Source: Wyeomyia smithii
Lineage: Eukaryota; Arthropoda; Insecta; Diptera; Culicidae
Direction of reading: 5' to 3'
Length of the DNA stretch: 64,000 nt
Assembly: GCF_029784165.1 (NCBI RefSeq)
Contig: NC_073695.1
Span: 241,774,089 to 241,838,088, forward strand
Part shown: piece after piece, positions 44,701-49,960 of the stretch
Numbering within the stretch: the first letter of the stretch is position 1
Layout: every line of letters starts with the position of its first letter
Notes under the pieces: generated by a model
The model's input: only the letters and a program-made list of their open reading frames with translations
Database searches by the model: none
Told to the model about the DNA's origin: nothing
Program-made: the position numbers and the translations under genes

Positions 44701-46799
44701 GGTAATGCTCGGTTGAGTGGAATAGAGATGGACATTGACGGAAAGGATTTACCGATCATGCGGTTCAAGTATGGACAGAGCTTGGGAACGCTGGATGCGA
44801 TTAGTGACTTGAGGATCACTAGGAATGCGTTCAACCGGACCGTGGTTCAGGATACTTCGAAGCAGTTTTTCACGATCACCGATTTTGACGAACATGGAAG
44901 GGTTAAGAGTGTGCTGATTAACATTAAATCGTTTGATGTTTACCGGTTGGAGCTGGACTACGATTTGCGGAATCGGATCAAGACACACAAGGTGATGGTT
45001 GGTAGAGTGACTTCACTGGATAAGGTCAATTACAATGCCGATGGTCATGTGAGTGAGGTTGTTGGAACCAACTCCTGGAAGTATTTGTACGATGAGAATG
45101 GAAATATTATCAGTATTTTGGAGCAGGGTGATAAGACGAATCTGGGTTATGATACGGGTGATCGCGTGGTGCAGGTGGGTGATGTAGAGTTCAACAGCTA
45201 CGATGCTCGTGGCTACGTGGTGCGACGAGGCGAGCAGAAATATCGTTACAACAACCGTGGACAACTGATTCATGCCTTGGAGCGAGATCGCTTCCAAACG
45301 TGGTATTTCTATGACGATCAGGGACGTCTGGTCGCCAGCCACGATGAAAAGGGTAACGTGACGCAATACTTCTACACCAACATCAACTCACCGGAACTGA
45401 TTACGCACATCCACTATCCGAAAGTGTCACGAACCTTCCGATTTTTGTATGACGATCGTGACATGCTGGTGGCAGTGGAAACCGGAGAGCAGCGTTACTA
45501 TGTAGCCACCGATCAGAACGGATCTCCGATCGCTTTCTTCGACATCAACGGAAACATCGTGAAGGAGATTCGCCGAACGCCGTTCGGTAAGATCATCAAA
45601 GACTCGAATGCGGACTTCTTCGTTCCCATCGACTTCCATGGCGGTTTACTGGATCCGAACACGCGGCTGGTGTATATGGAGAAACGACTGTACGACACTT
45701 CGGTGGGTCAATGGATGACACCTTCGTGGGAGCAGTTGGCCACCGAGATGCGGCTGCACACCGATGTGTTCATCTACCGCTTCCACAACAACGACCCCAT
45801 CAACCGGAAAGAACCGATGAACTACATGAACGATCTCAAGTCCTGGCTGCGGCTGTTCGGGTACGACGTCACCAAAATGCAGGGCTCGAAGTACACCAAG
45901 GATATGATCTACAAGCCGAAAGCGATGATCAAGTCACCCCAGCTGGCACCGGACTTTGGTGTGATGTCCGGACTGCAGTGCATTGTTGAAAAGGTAATTT
46001 CTTCAGAACTTGTTATAGGTTTTGACTAGACTAACTGAGCTTTTCCTCACAGGTTGACGAACGATTCTCCGATTTTGGATTTGTACCGAAACCGCTGCTG
46101 AAGATGGAACTCAAGACGAGAAATCTACTACCGAGGGTGGCCTACCGGCGGGGAGTTTTCGGCGAAGGTGTTCTAATTTCCCGAATCGACGGTCGTGCTC
46201 TAGTCAGTGTCGTCGATGGGTCTAACAGCGTCGTCCAGGATGTCGTTTCGTCTGTCTTCAACAGTTCGTACTTCCTGGATCTACACTTCAGCATCCACGA
46301 TCAGGATGTTTTCTACTTTGTGAAGGACAACATCATGAAGCTGCGCGATGATACGGAGGAACTGCGCCGACTCGGTGGAATGTTCAACATCTCAACGCAC
46401 GAAATCAACGATCATGCCGGTACGAATGGTAAGGAACTTCGTCTCCACGGTCCGGACGCGATAGTGATTATCAAGTACGGCGTCGATCCGGAGCAGGAGC
46501 GACATCGCATACTGAAACATGCCCACAAGCGTGCGGTCGAGAGAGCCTGGGAGCTCGAGAAGCAGCTGGTCGCTGCCGGTTTCCAGGGCCGCGGTGATTG
46601 GACCGAGGAGGAAAAGGAGGAGCTCATCTCGCATGGCGACGTCGACGGTTGGGTCGGTGTGGACATTCACAGCATACACAAGTACCCGCAGCTGGCGGAC
46701 GATCCCGGCAATGTAGCGTTCCAACGCGACTCGAAACGAAAGCGGCGGAAGAGCGGAAATCACAAAACGCTGCGTCAGCACAGGCACGAAAGCTCGTGA
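5456..46799 (+). CDS. Ten-m: Teneurin (Ten-m type), spliced, 5' partial, eleven exons
   Basis: Teneurins are large type II transmembrane proteins that act at the cell surface as homophilic and latrophilin-binding adhesion receptors in synaptic partner matching and axon guidance. Joining 5456-5716, 15683-17653, 18326-18603, 19676-19892, 27905-28099, 28863-29274, 29386-29519, 29678-29885, 31335-31361, 41157-45993 and 46053-46799 leaves one frame of 3094 residues plus a stop, with every intron GT..AG and every phase compatible. Domain order, numbered from the first whole codon: cytoplasmic segment 1-64, membrane segment about 65-87, low-complexity linker 87-744, ectodomain sheet 745-870, eight EGF repeats about 876-1145, Cys-rich block 1145-1185, TTR-like 1235-1320, FN-plug 1330-1540, NHL propeller 1545-1880, YD shell 1880-2750, Rhs-core about 2740-2830, ABD/Tox-GHH-like 2960-3080. 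Ten-a is the alternative paralogue; wording of the NHL and YD regions favours Ten-m. The rest of the cytoplasmic N-terminus is off the window. Confidence 0.9.
7003..7385. repeat. Inverted copies of a stem motif around the 7.2-kb MITE
   Basis: The segment at about 7003-7050 and the segment at about 7338-7380 are reverse complements of each other over roughly 40 bp. Both contain a small internal palindrome built on TGTCACT and AGTGACGAAACGT. They bracket the 7169-7329 MITE, so an older palindromic element may have received the MITE. I cannot name the family. Confidence 0.5.
7169..7329. mobile_element. Small MITE with 27-bp imperfect TIRs
   Basis: About 161 bp bounded by inverted repeats beginning GGGG and ending ACGTGGACAG or ACGTTGACAG (7169-7195 and 7303-7329, four mismatches). 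A second, independently diverged member lies at 33364-33515. The interior is pyrimidine-rich and has no open frame. Target duplication is not clear for this copy. Confidence 0.65.
7620..7740 (+). repeat. Dispersed repeat shared with 52560-52660
   Basis: Both places read AATCTGACGCAACATT, then AGTATAG.AAACAAAGACGT and ACGTCAAAA in the same order and orientation. At 52.6 kb and near 15170 the related word GACGTAGTCCTACGT forms a palindrome. No coding content. Confidence 0.5.
7855..8960 (+). repeat. Three diverged copies of a dispersed repeat
   Basis: Related stretches end near 8025, 8580 and 8950. Each has a block like TGTAATAATTGAA followed by a short AT-rich stretch and, in the last two, GTTGAGTTGAAAATCGT. 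An inverted copy is found at about 15020-15100, sharing CCCAAACTCATAGTATAAT-type sequence with 7970-7990. The SINE at 8030 interrupts the first copy. No coding capacity. Confidence 0.55.
8030..8385 (+). mobile_element. tRNA-derived SINE, family 1, copy A
   Basis: A 356-bp SINE with a tRNA-like head: a box A-like TGGTTGGTAACG and a perfect box B GGTTCGAATCC (about 8093-8103), then a unique body and a poly(A) tail at 8372-8385. It is about 97% identical to the copy at 39216-39569 in the same orientation, which implies fairly recent activity. A target-site duplication is not obvious at this copy. Pol III transcription from boxes A and B is expected from the family but is not shown here. Confidence 0.88.
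9064..11850 (+). repeat. Eight-unit tandem array, monomer about 315-350 bp
   Basis: Units begin near 9064, 9614, 9928, 10246, 10580, 10929, 11250 and 11590, each opening with a version of GAAATTACAGATATTAATCG. Each then carries GAGCGTAAAAAT, AACAGCGCTCAAATTGCTAC, GCAAACAATCGATCAAA, CACGCACGTAGTCTT and AGGTGATCGCGACCAAAA. The first unit is longer because of a SINE at about 9346-9566. Units are diverged, so the array is old. One isolated unit in reverse orientation sits at about 34290-34470. There is no conserved frame; it looks like a local satellite inside the Ten-m intron. Confidence 0.9.
9346..9566 (-). mobile_element. tRNA-derived SINE, family 2, inside the first array unit
   Basis: On the minus strand this insert has a tRNA-like head (box A-like TGGTCTCGAGG, box B-like GTTCGAGTCTC) and a tail resembling the mosquito motif ending in GTAGCACCAAGACTTTGCTT. 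It interrupts one array monomer, with ACACAA on both sides (9342-9347 and 9567-9572) as a possible short target duplication. The plus-strand open frame across it is incidental. Confidence 0.65.
11880..12090. repeat. Fragment related to the 25.9-kb MITE
   Basis: The sequence TGGCTAGGGGCACCA at about 12027-12041 and its continuation match the interior of the MITE at 25859-26151 (there near 26045-26085). No intact ends are visible. Probably a decayed copy of that family next to the end of the tandem array. Confidence 0.45.
12230..13472. mobile_element. TA-flanked TIR element, non-autonomous, 1243 bp
   Basis: Inverted termini of 25 bp (12230-12254 and 13448-13472; start GGGTAGAAGCACCGG) differ at one base, and TA dinucleotides sit at 12228-12229 and 13473-13474. 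That is the signature of an IS630-Tc1-mariner superfamily insertion. The interior repeats the words TGGCCAAAATA and GGCCAT several times but has no transposase-like frame. It is therefore probably a non-autonomous derivative. The family is not recognised. Confidence 0.75.
14041..15016. repeat. Possible TIR element (weak)
   Basis: About 26 bp at 14041-14067 (GGGTGGAACGACCAAAAAG) and at 14990-15016 are inverted copies with roughly five mismatches. No target duplication can be confirmed and nothing coding is inside. An inverted copy of the 7.9-kb dispersed repeat follows at about 15020-15100. Confidence 0.35.
15683..17653 (+). CDS. Ten-m: Ten-m exon: long low-complexity extracellular linker
   Basis: A 1971-nt exon, phase 1 at both ends (acceptor AG 15681-15682, donor GTGAGC at 17654), adding 657 residues. 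It starts just outside the membrane with the conserved-looking NPCTVLVDEKAEISAAKS and is then rich in Ser, Thr, Asn, Gly, Asp and Glu, with poly-Ser and poly-Asn stretches. A furin-type site RPRR is at residues 212-215 (16057-16068), suitable for ectodomain release. Near the end are a hydrophobic, strand-like block (RLLVNISIAS...HSVYVLQVSIP) and a Cys cluster (CSPPEPPPVPPCPIKC). The exon is much longer than expected for this region of the family. Its length is divisible by three, so skipping would keep the frame. Confidence 0.88.
16057..16068 (+). promoter_or_regulatory. Furin-type cleavage site RPRR in the linker
   Basis: Residues 212-215 read R-P-R-R followed by S-V-P, matching the R-X-K/R-R furin consensus and placed between membrane anchor and EGF repeats. 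Several teneurins carry a furin site at a comparable position. Cleavage is inferred, not shown. Confidence 0.6.
17654..18325 (+). other. Ten-m intron, 672 nt
   Basis: Donor GTGAGC, acceptor ACCAG at 18321-18325. If the donor were missed, the frame would continue to 17745 and end in a run of His and Arg residues; this is a read-through artefact. The intron has T-rich and GT-rich stretches near 18250-18285 and nothing else I can name. Confidence 0.8.
18326..18603 (+). CDS. Ten-m: Ten-m exon: conserved ectodomain segment before EGF 1
   Basis: 278 nt, entering in phase 1 and leaving in phase 0 before GTAAGT at 18604. It encodes residues 745-836, one of the best conserved N-terminal blocks of insect teneurins, including FPPDGTTFSQINLGQRLSKE, PYSYWNMQFYQSEPAYVKFD, IPRGASIGVYARRNALPTHT and QYHFKEVLSGF. 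Together with the next exon it forms the beta-sheet region that precedes the EGF repeats. The reading frame in the other two frames is incidental. Confidence 0.95.
18604..19675 (+). other. Ten-m intron, 1072 nt
   Basis: GTAAGT donor and TTTTGCAG acceptor. The sequence is relatively GC-rich in its middle (18890-19150) and free of recognisable transposons, unlike the larger introns. No RNA gene or internal exon is supported. Confidence 0.7.
19676..19892 (+). CDS. Ten-m: Ten-m exon: end of pre-EGF sheet and EGF repeat 1
   Basis: 217 nt, phase 0 in and phase 1 out (donor GTAAGT at 19893). It encodes residues 837-908: RREVTRYMEPGHWFLSIYND and the strand FYAIVAEDMTQ, then EGF 1 with the spacing CPNGCSGNGQCLLGHCQCNPGYGG and a last Cys in DDC. 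Residue 909 is split across the 8-kb intron that follows. Confidence 0.95.
20410..20705. repeat. G-run repeat with GATCACGTGATC palindrome
   Basis: The segment has repeated ACCACGTG words, a perfect 12-bp palindrome GATCACGTGATC near 20620, and long G tracts (about 20443-20457, 20488-20500, 20644-20659) on the plus strand. The ends share words (CCACGTGG) with the MITEs at 7169 and 33364, so it may be a relative. The G tracts are spaced so that quadruplex formation is possible. Confidence 0.45.
21429..21471 (-). repeat. 3'-tail fragment of a dispersed retroelement
   Basis: The 43-bp stretch beginning GTAAGATTTGGACCACTGCG is nearly identical to 51638-51680. At the second site it is preceded by 17 Ts, that is, a poly(A) tail on the minus strand. 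Both are best read as the 3' end of the same 5'-truncated retroelement, inserted on the minus strand twice. Confidence 0.5.
22801..23102 (-). mobile_element. tRNA-derived SINE, family 3, copy A
   Basis: On the minus strand it opens GGGGAGCTCCGTAGCCGCAA with a box A-like TAGCCGCAAGG and a box B-like GGTTCAAATCG. The body has GGGTTTATTCTCAGGC and CTCCAGGGAAT, and it ends CTCGGTATAGTAGAGCAG. The same body is recognisable at 36285-36510 and 37150-37330 on the plus strand. It interrupts the mariner-like transposase remnant, so it is younger than that element's decay or at least than its insertion. Confidence 0.7.
23997..24137. repeat. Long hairpin (44-bp arms)
   Basis: Arms at 23997-24040 and 24094-24137 are inverted copies with five mismatches; each starts or ends at GGCTACGG. 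The loop is 53 nt and includes a run of As. TTT flanks both sides, so it may be a small foldback insertion in the older mariner-like element. The open frame across it is produced by the palindrome. Confidence 0.8.
25859..26151. mobile_element. MITE with ACACTGGTC termini, 293 bp
   Basis: Ends read ACACTGGTCAACA and, inverted, ACACTGGTCGACA. The interior is itself strongly palindromic: GGTGCCCTAGCCA on one side against TGGCTAGGGGCACC on the other, and GCTCAAACTAG-like against CTAGGGCAGCT-like blocks. A fragment of the same family lies at about 11880-12090. No coding capacity. Confidence 0.7.
26448..26600 (+). repeat. Paralogous empty site of the mariner-like insertion
   Basis: This stretch matches the left flank (about 22240-22303, words TCTTCGGCAAA and GGTGGTT-like) and the right flank (24765-24885, words CATTGACGAGAATA and CACTAAAGTGGT) of the 22304-24764 element, but without the element. 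Both are thus copies of one dispersed repeat, and only one was hit. Confidence 0.6.
26655..27190 (+). repeat. Degenerate tandem repeat, period about 100-130 bp
   Basis: About five units carry versions of TTCAAAATGGCATCTGGGGT, GTGCATCATTTCG, CCAGAAATACCCATA, GGTATTTGGTCA and CCACTTTGGA. The overlapping open frames on both strands across 26756-27101 arise from this periodicity and are not genes. Similar repeats are familiar from culicine genomes. Confidence 0.7.
27905..28099 (+). CDS. Ten-m: Ten-m exon: EGF repeats 2 and 3
   Basis: 195 nt, phase 1 on both sides, coding precisely two EGF repeats (residues 909-974). EGF 2 reads CPVLCSQRGEYINGECQC..KGKEC, in which the third of the six usual Cys positions is Tyr, leaving five. 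EGF 3 (CEVPDCNGHGHCVSGKCSC) has all six. An unpaired Cys in EGF 2 is a conserved teneurin feature used for disulfide-linked cis-dimers. A class 1-1 exon of whole EGF modules can be skipped without a frameshift. Confidence 0.95.
28100..28862 (+). other. Ten-m intron, 763 nt
   Basis: Donor GTAGCC (a weaker donor than its neighbours), acceptor GTACAG at 28857-28862. Contains a CCTAACCTAACCTAAC stretch at about 28733-28750. No transposon recognised. Confidence 0.75.
28863..29274 (+). CDS. Ten-m: Ten-m exon: EGF repeats 4 to 7 and start of 8
   Basis: 412 nt, phase 1 in and phase 2 out (donor GTAAGT at 29275). EGF 4 (CPHPTCSGHGFCAEGTCIC), EGF 5 (QCLPDCSGHGTFDLDSQTCT), EGF 6 (ELCDLNCGPRGRCVGDSCSC) and EGF 7 (KLCDPRCNEHGQCKNGTCLC) follow one another, and EGF 8 begins with GCPSG. 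EGF 5 has Phe/Thr where the third Cys is normally found, the second of the two odd-Cys repeats typical of teneurins. Confidence 0.96.
29386..29519 (+). CDS. Ten-m: Ten-m exon: EGF repeat 8
   Basis: 134 nt, phase 2 in and phase 1 out, after a 111-nt intron. Completes EGF 8 (CSQHGQCHVSGELMWECRC, CYEGWDGPDC) and starts the Cys-rich NCGDNKDND spacer. Donor AGAG/GTAAAG at 29519-29520. Confidence 0.95.
29678..29885 (+). CDS. Ten-m: Ten-m exon: Cys-rich region and spacer
   Basis: 208 nt, phase 1 in and phase 2 out (donor GTAAGC at 29886). Encodes residues 1157-1224: DGLVDCEDPECCGNHLCKTS with five Cys, then KPIDVLLRKQPPAITASFFE and a helical spacer ending KLETFNE. This is the link from the EGF stalk to the large superfold. 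Confidence 0.95.
29886..31334 (+). other. Ten-m intron before the microexon, 1449 nt
   Basis: No transposon recognised. AT-rich in 30450-30560. A long pyrimidine tract (about 31268-31298) followed by CTAAC-type branch-point words lies 20-60 nt upstream of the microexon acceptor, an arrangement often seen with small regulated exons. Confidence 0.7.
31335..31361 (+). CDS. Ten-m: Ten-m 27-nt microexon
   Basis: Bounded by TGTGCAG and GTAAGA, the 27 nt are in phase 2 on both sides and encode VFWNHFNA plus parts of the two flanking Ser codons. Drosophila Ten-m has the closely similar segment IFWNHFNAS at this point, which is why I accept so short an exon. Inclusion or omission keeps the frame: the upstream exon ends AG and both the microexon and the following exon start with C, so either junction gives Ser. 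It would add nine residues between the Cys-rich spacer and the TTR-like domain. Confidence 0.9.
33364..33515. mobile_element. Small MITE, second copy of the 7.2-kb family
   Basis: 152 bp with inverted 27-bp ends (GGGGTCATTCACATACCACG on the left), flanked on both sides by ATA (33361-33363 and 33516-33518), a possible 3-bp target duplication. The interior is AT-rich and repeats TTTAGAATTTATAT. Confidence 0.65.
34290..34470 (-). repeat. Solitary inverted unit of the 9-kb tandem array
   Basis: Read on the minus strand it contains the array words TTTGAACGTAAAAATTC, AATAGCGCTCGAATTG, CATGCGCCAGC and GAACAATCGATCAAAGTTTC in the same order as units at 9064-11850. It shows that the monomer is a dispersed sequence and not only a local satellite. 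Confidence 0.75.
35097..36020 (+). repeat. Tandem duplication of about 260 bp, second copy interrupted
   Basis: Copy 1 (35097-35355) and copy 2 (35356-36020) share GTGAGTAAATTTGAATTT, AGAGCAAATCTGAGT, CTTTTTTCCCAC, GCAAATATAC and AGTTACTCCCAAG-type blocks in order. Copy 2 is longer by the 401-bp MITE at 35474-35874 plus a duplicated TA. Confidence 0.8.
35474..35874. mobile_element. MITE with CCCGAAAAAA ends, TA target
   Basis: 401 bp with perfect 10-bp inverted ends (CCCGAAAAAA) and TA on each side (35472-35473, 35875-35876). Copy 1 of the surrounding duplication has the uninterrupted version (GCAAATATACATATGAATG at about 35207-35225), which fixes the boundaries. The interior has repeated TTTTTTATTGT words and no coding frame. 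Confidence 0.8.
36285..36510 (+). mobile_element. SINE family 3, copy B (5'-truncated)
   Basis: Begins around GGTCGTGGGTTTAGATG (a decayed box B) and continues GCATGGGTTTATTCTCAGGC, CTCCAGGGAATTATAATTA, ending GGGTCGGTATAGTAGAGCAG near 36506. Matches the minus-strand copy at 22801-23102. Confidence 0.6.
37150..37330 (+). mobile_element. SINE family 3, copy C (truncated)
   Basis: Starts at a box B-like GATGTTCGAATC, then AGTAGAATCAAGCCAT, TTTATTCTCAGGCTT and CTCCAGGGAATTATAATTGG. The 3' tail motif found in copies A and B is absent. Confidence 0.55.
37355..37655. repeat. Palindromic element, copy 1
   Basis: Near-symmetrical sequence: GTGTAATTTTCTGAGCAAAA, CGTGATTTTT and ATCCTTCGATTTTTAAAATG on the left are mirrored by AAATTGTAGGACAAAG and AAATCACGTTTTGCTTAG on the right. 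A relative in reverse orientation is at 56400-56665. Confidence 0.55.
37790..38380. repeat. Imperfect inverted pair
   Basis: The block at about 37805-37855 (CCAAGTATAGATGACAGTTC, AAAGGTATGCTA) is repeated in reverse at about 38332-38375. It may represent the ends of a roughly 0.6-kb non-autonomous element, but I cannot define termini or a target duplication. Confidence 0.4.
39216..39569 (+). mobile_element. tRNA-derived SINE, family 1, copy B
   Basis: 354 bp, same head, box B (GGTTCGAATCC), body and poly(A) tail as 8030-8385, with about ten differences. It is flanked by a perfect 15-bp target duplication AACTATTTACAAGCA at 39201-39215 and 39570-39584, the hallmark of target-primed reverse transcription. 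This proves the element boundaries. Confidence 0.93.
41157..45993 (+). CDS. Ten-m: Ten-m exon: TTR-like, FN-plug, NHL propeller, YD shell, Rhs-core
   Basis: A single 4837-nt exon (phase 2 in, phase 0 out) with 1612 whole codons, residues 1235-2846. In order: a transthyretin-like fold (SAVIRGRVVTSLQMGLVGV, TLTRDDGWFDLMVNGGG); the FN-plug (HTCFSHDYDSMKPVVLATWK to GDGHQRPLDCPDCNG); about six NHL repeats (PDGSLYVGDFNYIRRI, SSDNVLYFADGTNIRMV, PSGDLYVAESDSQRINRI, PDGHVHIADQANYRIRSV); a long series of YD repeats in YDxxGRL form (YNYDEFGRLTSA, YDRFGRLISW, YNNRGQLIHA, YDDQGRLVAS); and the Rhs-associated core ending YDTSVGQWMTP. Teneurins are thought to descend from bacterial Rhs/YD proteins, whose shell this resembles. 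Such a long uninterrupted exon is notable, but there is no stop or frameshift. Confidence 0.97.
45994..46052 (+). other. Ten-m last intron, 59 nt
   Basis: GTAATT to CACAG. If retained, translation would continue for eleven codons (VISSELVIGFD) and stop at TAG 46027-46029, giving a protein without the C-terminal ABD/Tox-GHH-like domain. This is a prediction from the frame; nothing in the sequence proves retention. Confidence 0.9.
46053..46799 (+). CDS. Ten-m: Ten-m last exon: C-terminal ABD / Tox-GHH-like domain
   Basis: 248 residues and the TGA at 46797-46799. Begins in phase 0 with VDERFSDFGFVPKPLLKM and continues through LLPRVAYRRGVFGEGVLISR and the DVVSSVFNSSYFLDLHFSIH block. The final domain (about residues 2960-3080) is the nuclease-like Tox-GHH fold of teneurins, containing VDPEQERHRILKHAHKRAVE, GRGDWTEEEKEEL and DVDGWVGVDIHSIHKYPQLA. 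A basic KRKRRK lies near the C-terminus, as in the region of the teneurin C-terminal associated peptide. The domain is generally regarded as catalytically inactive and packs on the YD shell. Confidence 0.97.
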   Translation, partial: VDERFSDFGFVPKPLLKMELKTRNLLPRVAYRRGVFGEGVLISRIDGRALVSVVDGSNSVVQDVVSSVFNSSYFLDLHFSIHDQDVFYFVKDNIMKLRDDTEELRRLGGMFNISTHEINDHAGTNGKELRLHGPDAIVIIKYGVDPEQERHRILKHAHKRAVERAWELEKQLVAAGFQGRGDWTEEEKEELISHGDVDGWVGVDIHSIHKYPQLADDPGNVAFQRDSKRKRRKSGNHKTLRQHRHESS

Positions 46800-46874
46800 A
46801 ATAGCAGCGCTCCGCTAGTGCAATCTCTATCCAATCTGTGAGGCTTTCCAAAACAAAAATCAAGCAAGCCATGA

Positions 46875-46880
46875 AATAAA
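46875..46880 (+). promoter_or_regulatory. Possible proximal polyadenylation signal
   Basis: AATAAA 76 nt after the Ten-m stop, followed by a poly(A)-like run and CA-rich sequence. Internal A-rich priming could mimic use of this site, so confidence is low. Confidence 0.35.
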
Positions 46881-49800
46881 AAAAAACACACATAAACAAA
46901 CAAATGCGGCAAAAGAAATCAAGTAAATTTCATAGAATGCTCTCTCTTATAAGGAAAGTCTTTCTCCGAGAACTGATTTGAAGAGACGGAAGTAAATATT
47001 AGGAATATTGTGATACATAGATTTATTTTGGATTATTTTCATAGGGTTAAACGAAAAATTGAAGATGATAGGAACTGCGGCAAGTTTTCTACGCTCGAGC
47101 AAGCTCTTTCTCATTCGAGTCGCGACGAAGCGCATTCAACAGCAGGATGTTAATATCAGAACAGCAGAAAAAAAAACACTCACACAAATGAAACGAAGAA
47201 CAAAGAAAACTGCATATTTTTATAGTAGATGCACCACCCAAACCAAACCCCCATCAGCAGCAGCAGCAGTCGAAAGAAGGCTAAACGTCATACATTAAGT
47301 AGAAAAGTATGGTTTCCGCCATGTTGTGAATGTCATCATATTTTCCAACCAAACACCGACCCATCAACAACATCATACAACAAAGCATCATCAAATGACA
47401 AGAAAATAAAACGTAAAACACAATAACCATTAACTGTTAGAAAAATTGTGCATTGCAAATAATCAATCCTTTTTGCAGAAAAAAGAGACAACAAAAAGAA
47501 AGAAACAAATATAATCGTAAACAAAAGCATACATTATACGCTGAAAATCAAAACTGTTTTACAAACAAACACATACATTCACACCCTACTAACACACTCA
47601 CACAAACACTAATACAAAGTAATAAACAAATCATCATTCGTCATGTAGTAGAAAGGAGAAGAAAAAAAAGAGAACAAGCGAATTATCATTTTATACATTT
47701 TGAGTGCATGACGTCAGGATGAGACTGGGCCCGGCTGGGCAGTGGCAGACAGAGAAAGGGAGAGAATAAAAAAAACAAAACAGAACAGCCCTCTAAATAG
47801 TGAAGAATGTAGTTAATTAGATGACAATTAAATGTGAACATTGTGGATGTCTTTTAGCAGTTAAGCGCAAAGCAAAGTACATTTTAAGGTCGAACGAAAA
47901 AGCAAAAAAAAGTGTTGCTAACGAAGAAACTGTGTAGAAAGAATAGAAGAAGAAGAAAAAACAGAATTTGGTGTTGTGCAAACAGTGCCATTCAACTAGT
48001 CGATATGTCTTAAATGACAGCAGAAAAAAAAACACATAAAACAAGTGTAAAAATAACATAGTGAAACACTTGCAGCATACAGTACCGGAGACAACTCAAA
48101 CCATGGTCGTGGCGATATTTTTACTACAAGAACAACAAAACATGACAGCAACAAAAAAAAAACAAAGAATCTTTATGATATTAAAAAAAAACAAAAATAG
48201 AATGATTAGGGATGATAGGAGAGCAATGGGTTTGAGCACCCGGACGCAGTGTAAGCGGATAAAGTGAAGAACAAACATTATTCTAGAGCAAACAAAAAAA
48301 ATAGTAAGGTGCCATAGAAAAGGGAAGAAGAGACCGGCTTAGCGTGATGAGTAGAACGCTCCCGGTAGAGGACCGTAATAGGTGAACAAAAACAAAAATA
48401 TCCTTATTAGTAGGTGACACTCATACAACTGTACAGTATAATTAGTCGATAGGCAGAAAGCAGCAAGAGAGACGACGATCGCGCGATAATACTTATAGGC
48501 AAATCTTGTTCCTCTTCTTCTGCTTGATTTTACTCGAATGATTTTACCGACTGTGGATAAGCCTGTGAGAAAAACAAAAAAAAAACTCAATGGTTACAAA
48601 GAAAAGCATGCCATGCCATGCGTTGTTTTTATTCGTTAATATTTTGCAGCACCGAAAACAAGGCAGTTCAGTTTCTTTTTTCGATTCAGAATCGAGCTTA
48701 ATAACAACGGTAAAAGTTGGTGAAACTTCCACAGTGCGGGAAAAAACAAGAAGACAAAACAAACGAAAACACATGAATCCGTCTTGCTTCCTGATTTTAA
48801 AAGTGACACGTTAGGAGAAACATATTCTCTCTAGTAGGTTGTCAATATGACAGAAGAAAAACAAACAAACAAACGGAGATTAAACCACACTCAAAAGGTT
48901 GACATAAAACCAAAAATTGACGAAGAATTCTCTCTCTATCTCTCTATTCTTGGCTTCTACAGGGTATTTGTAATAAAAACGGACAAAGAACAGAAACTTA
49001 AGAGATGAATCATTCAATACTCACGCGCAGGAAGGAAAAAACAATACCAAACTTAAGCGAACACAACCATAAACACTTTTTGGGTTCGATTATCGCCTCT
49101 CTGTTAAGTTTCCAAACAAACAAAAAACCAGTAGCATGACAACACAGAATACTCTCACATAGCATCAACCAGAACAAGTACCGATACTCGCTCATACTCG
49201 AACTTTCCCTCTTTCTCGTTTTACGAAAGGCGAAAGCTCGAACCGGTAGTAGACAGACACACGCTTACAAATTTTCCTCTCGCTCGTTAGTTTTTTTTTA
49301 TTTACCTTCCTCCGAACAGCAAATAATTAGTAGTAGCACAGTACAACGTTACGTAACAGTAGAGAAAGAATGTTTATTTACCACCGCAACCCGGGTAACT
49401 CCAGAAGCGGAAGCAGCATTTTACACGATAATTTGACCACCAGTAACAAAAAAAACGAAGCACAAAGAAAAACCCGACACACAGAAGCGCCAGGTTGTGG
49501 TAGTGAAAACTTCCCTCCCCTCCGAGGCATTTTCTTAGAATACACTAGTGAAGGTTGTAGAAATTGAAAAATTGGCGAGAAAAAAAAACGACTAAAAGCA
49601 ATATAAGGAAAGAAGGGATAGAACGCAAAGCGAAAAGCCATAGCCAAACCAAACACTTTATTGTTGTTTTGGTTACAGCGTTATGTTTCCCTATCAATAA
49701 ACGCTCAAGTTATCCCAAGCAACGAGCAGAAATTTTCAACCGGTTTTCTGTTATAGAAAATCAATTGCTAAAAGTTTAAATCCAACCCAACCGACGATAC

Positions 49801-49952
49801 GAAATTGTGCAATCAAATTAATCTCGAACACATATACACGCGCACGCGCGTCATAATCATAGTGTACTTTTTCATTTGTGCAAAAAAAAGCTACACCTTT
49901 TGACTATTGGTTAAGATTTGATCTGAAACGAATGGCTAAGATTTGTAAAAGT

Positions 49953-49960
49953 TGTACATA
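49953..49960 (+). promoter_or_regulatory. Pumilio-type element in the Ten-m 3' UTR
   Basis: TGTACATA matches the TGTANATA consensus; a second exact copy is at 50102-50109, 142 nt further on. Paired sites in one UTR support translational control, but both are only motif matches. Confidence 0.4.

Noticed and set aside
47059..49779. Several 60-90-codon frames in the A-rich region after Ten-m
   Set aside because: They consist of Lys/Asn/Thr-rich or Phe/Ser-rich low-complexity peptides typical of A-rich UTR sequence; none has a domain.
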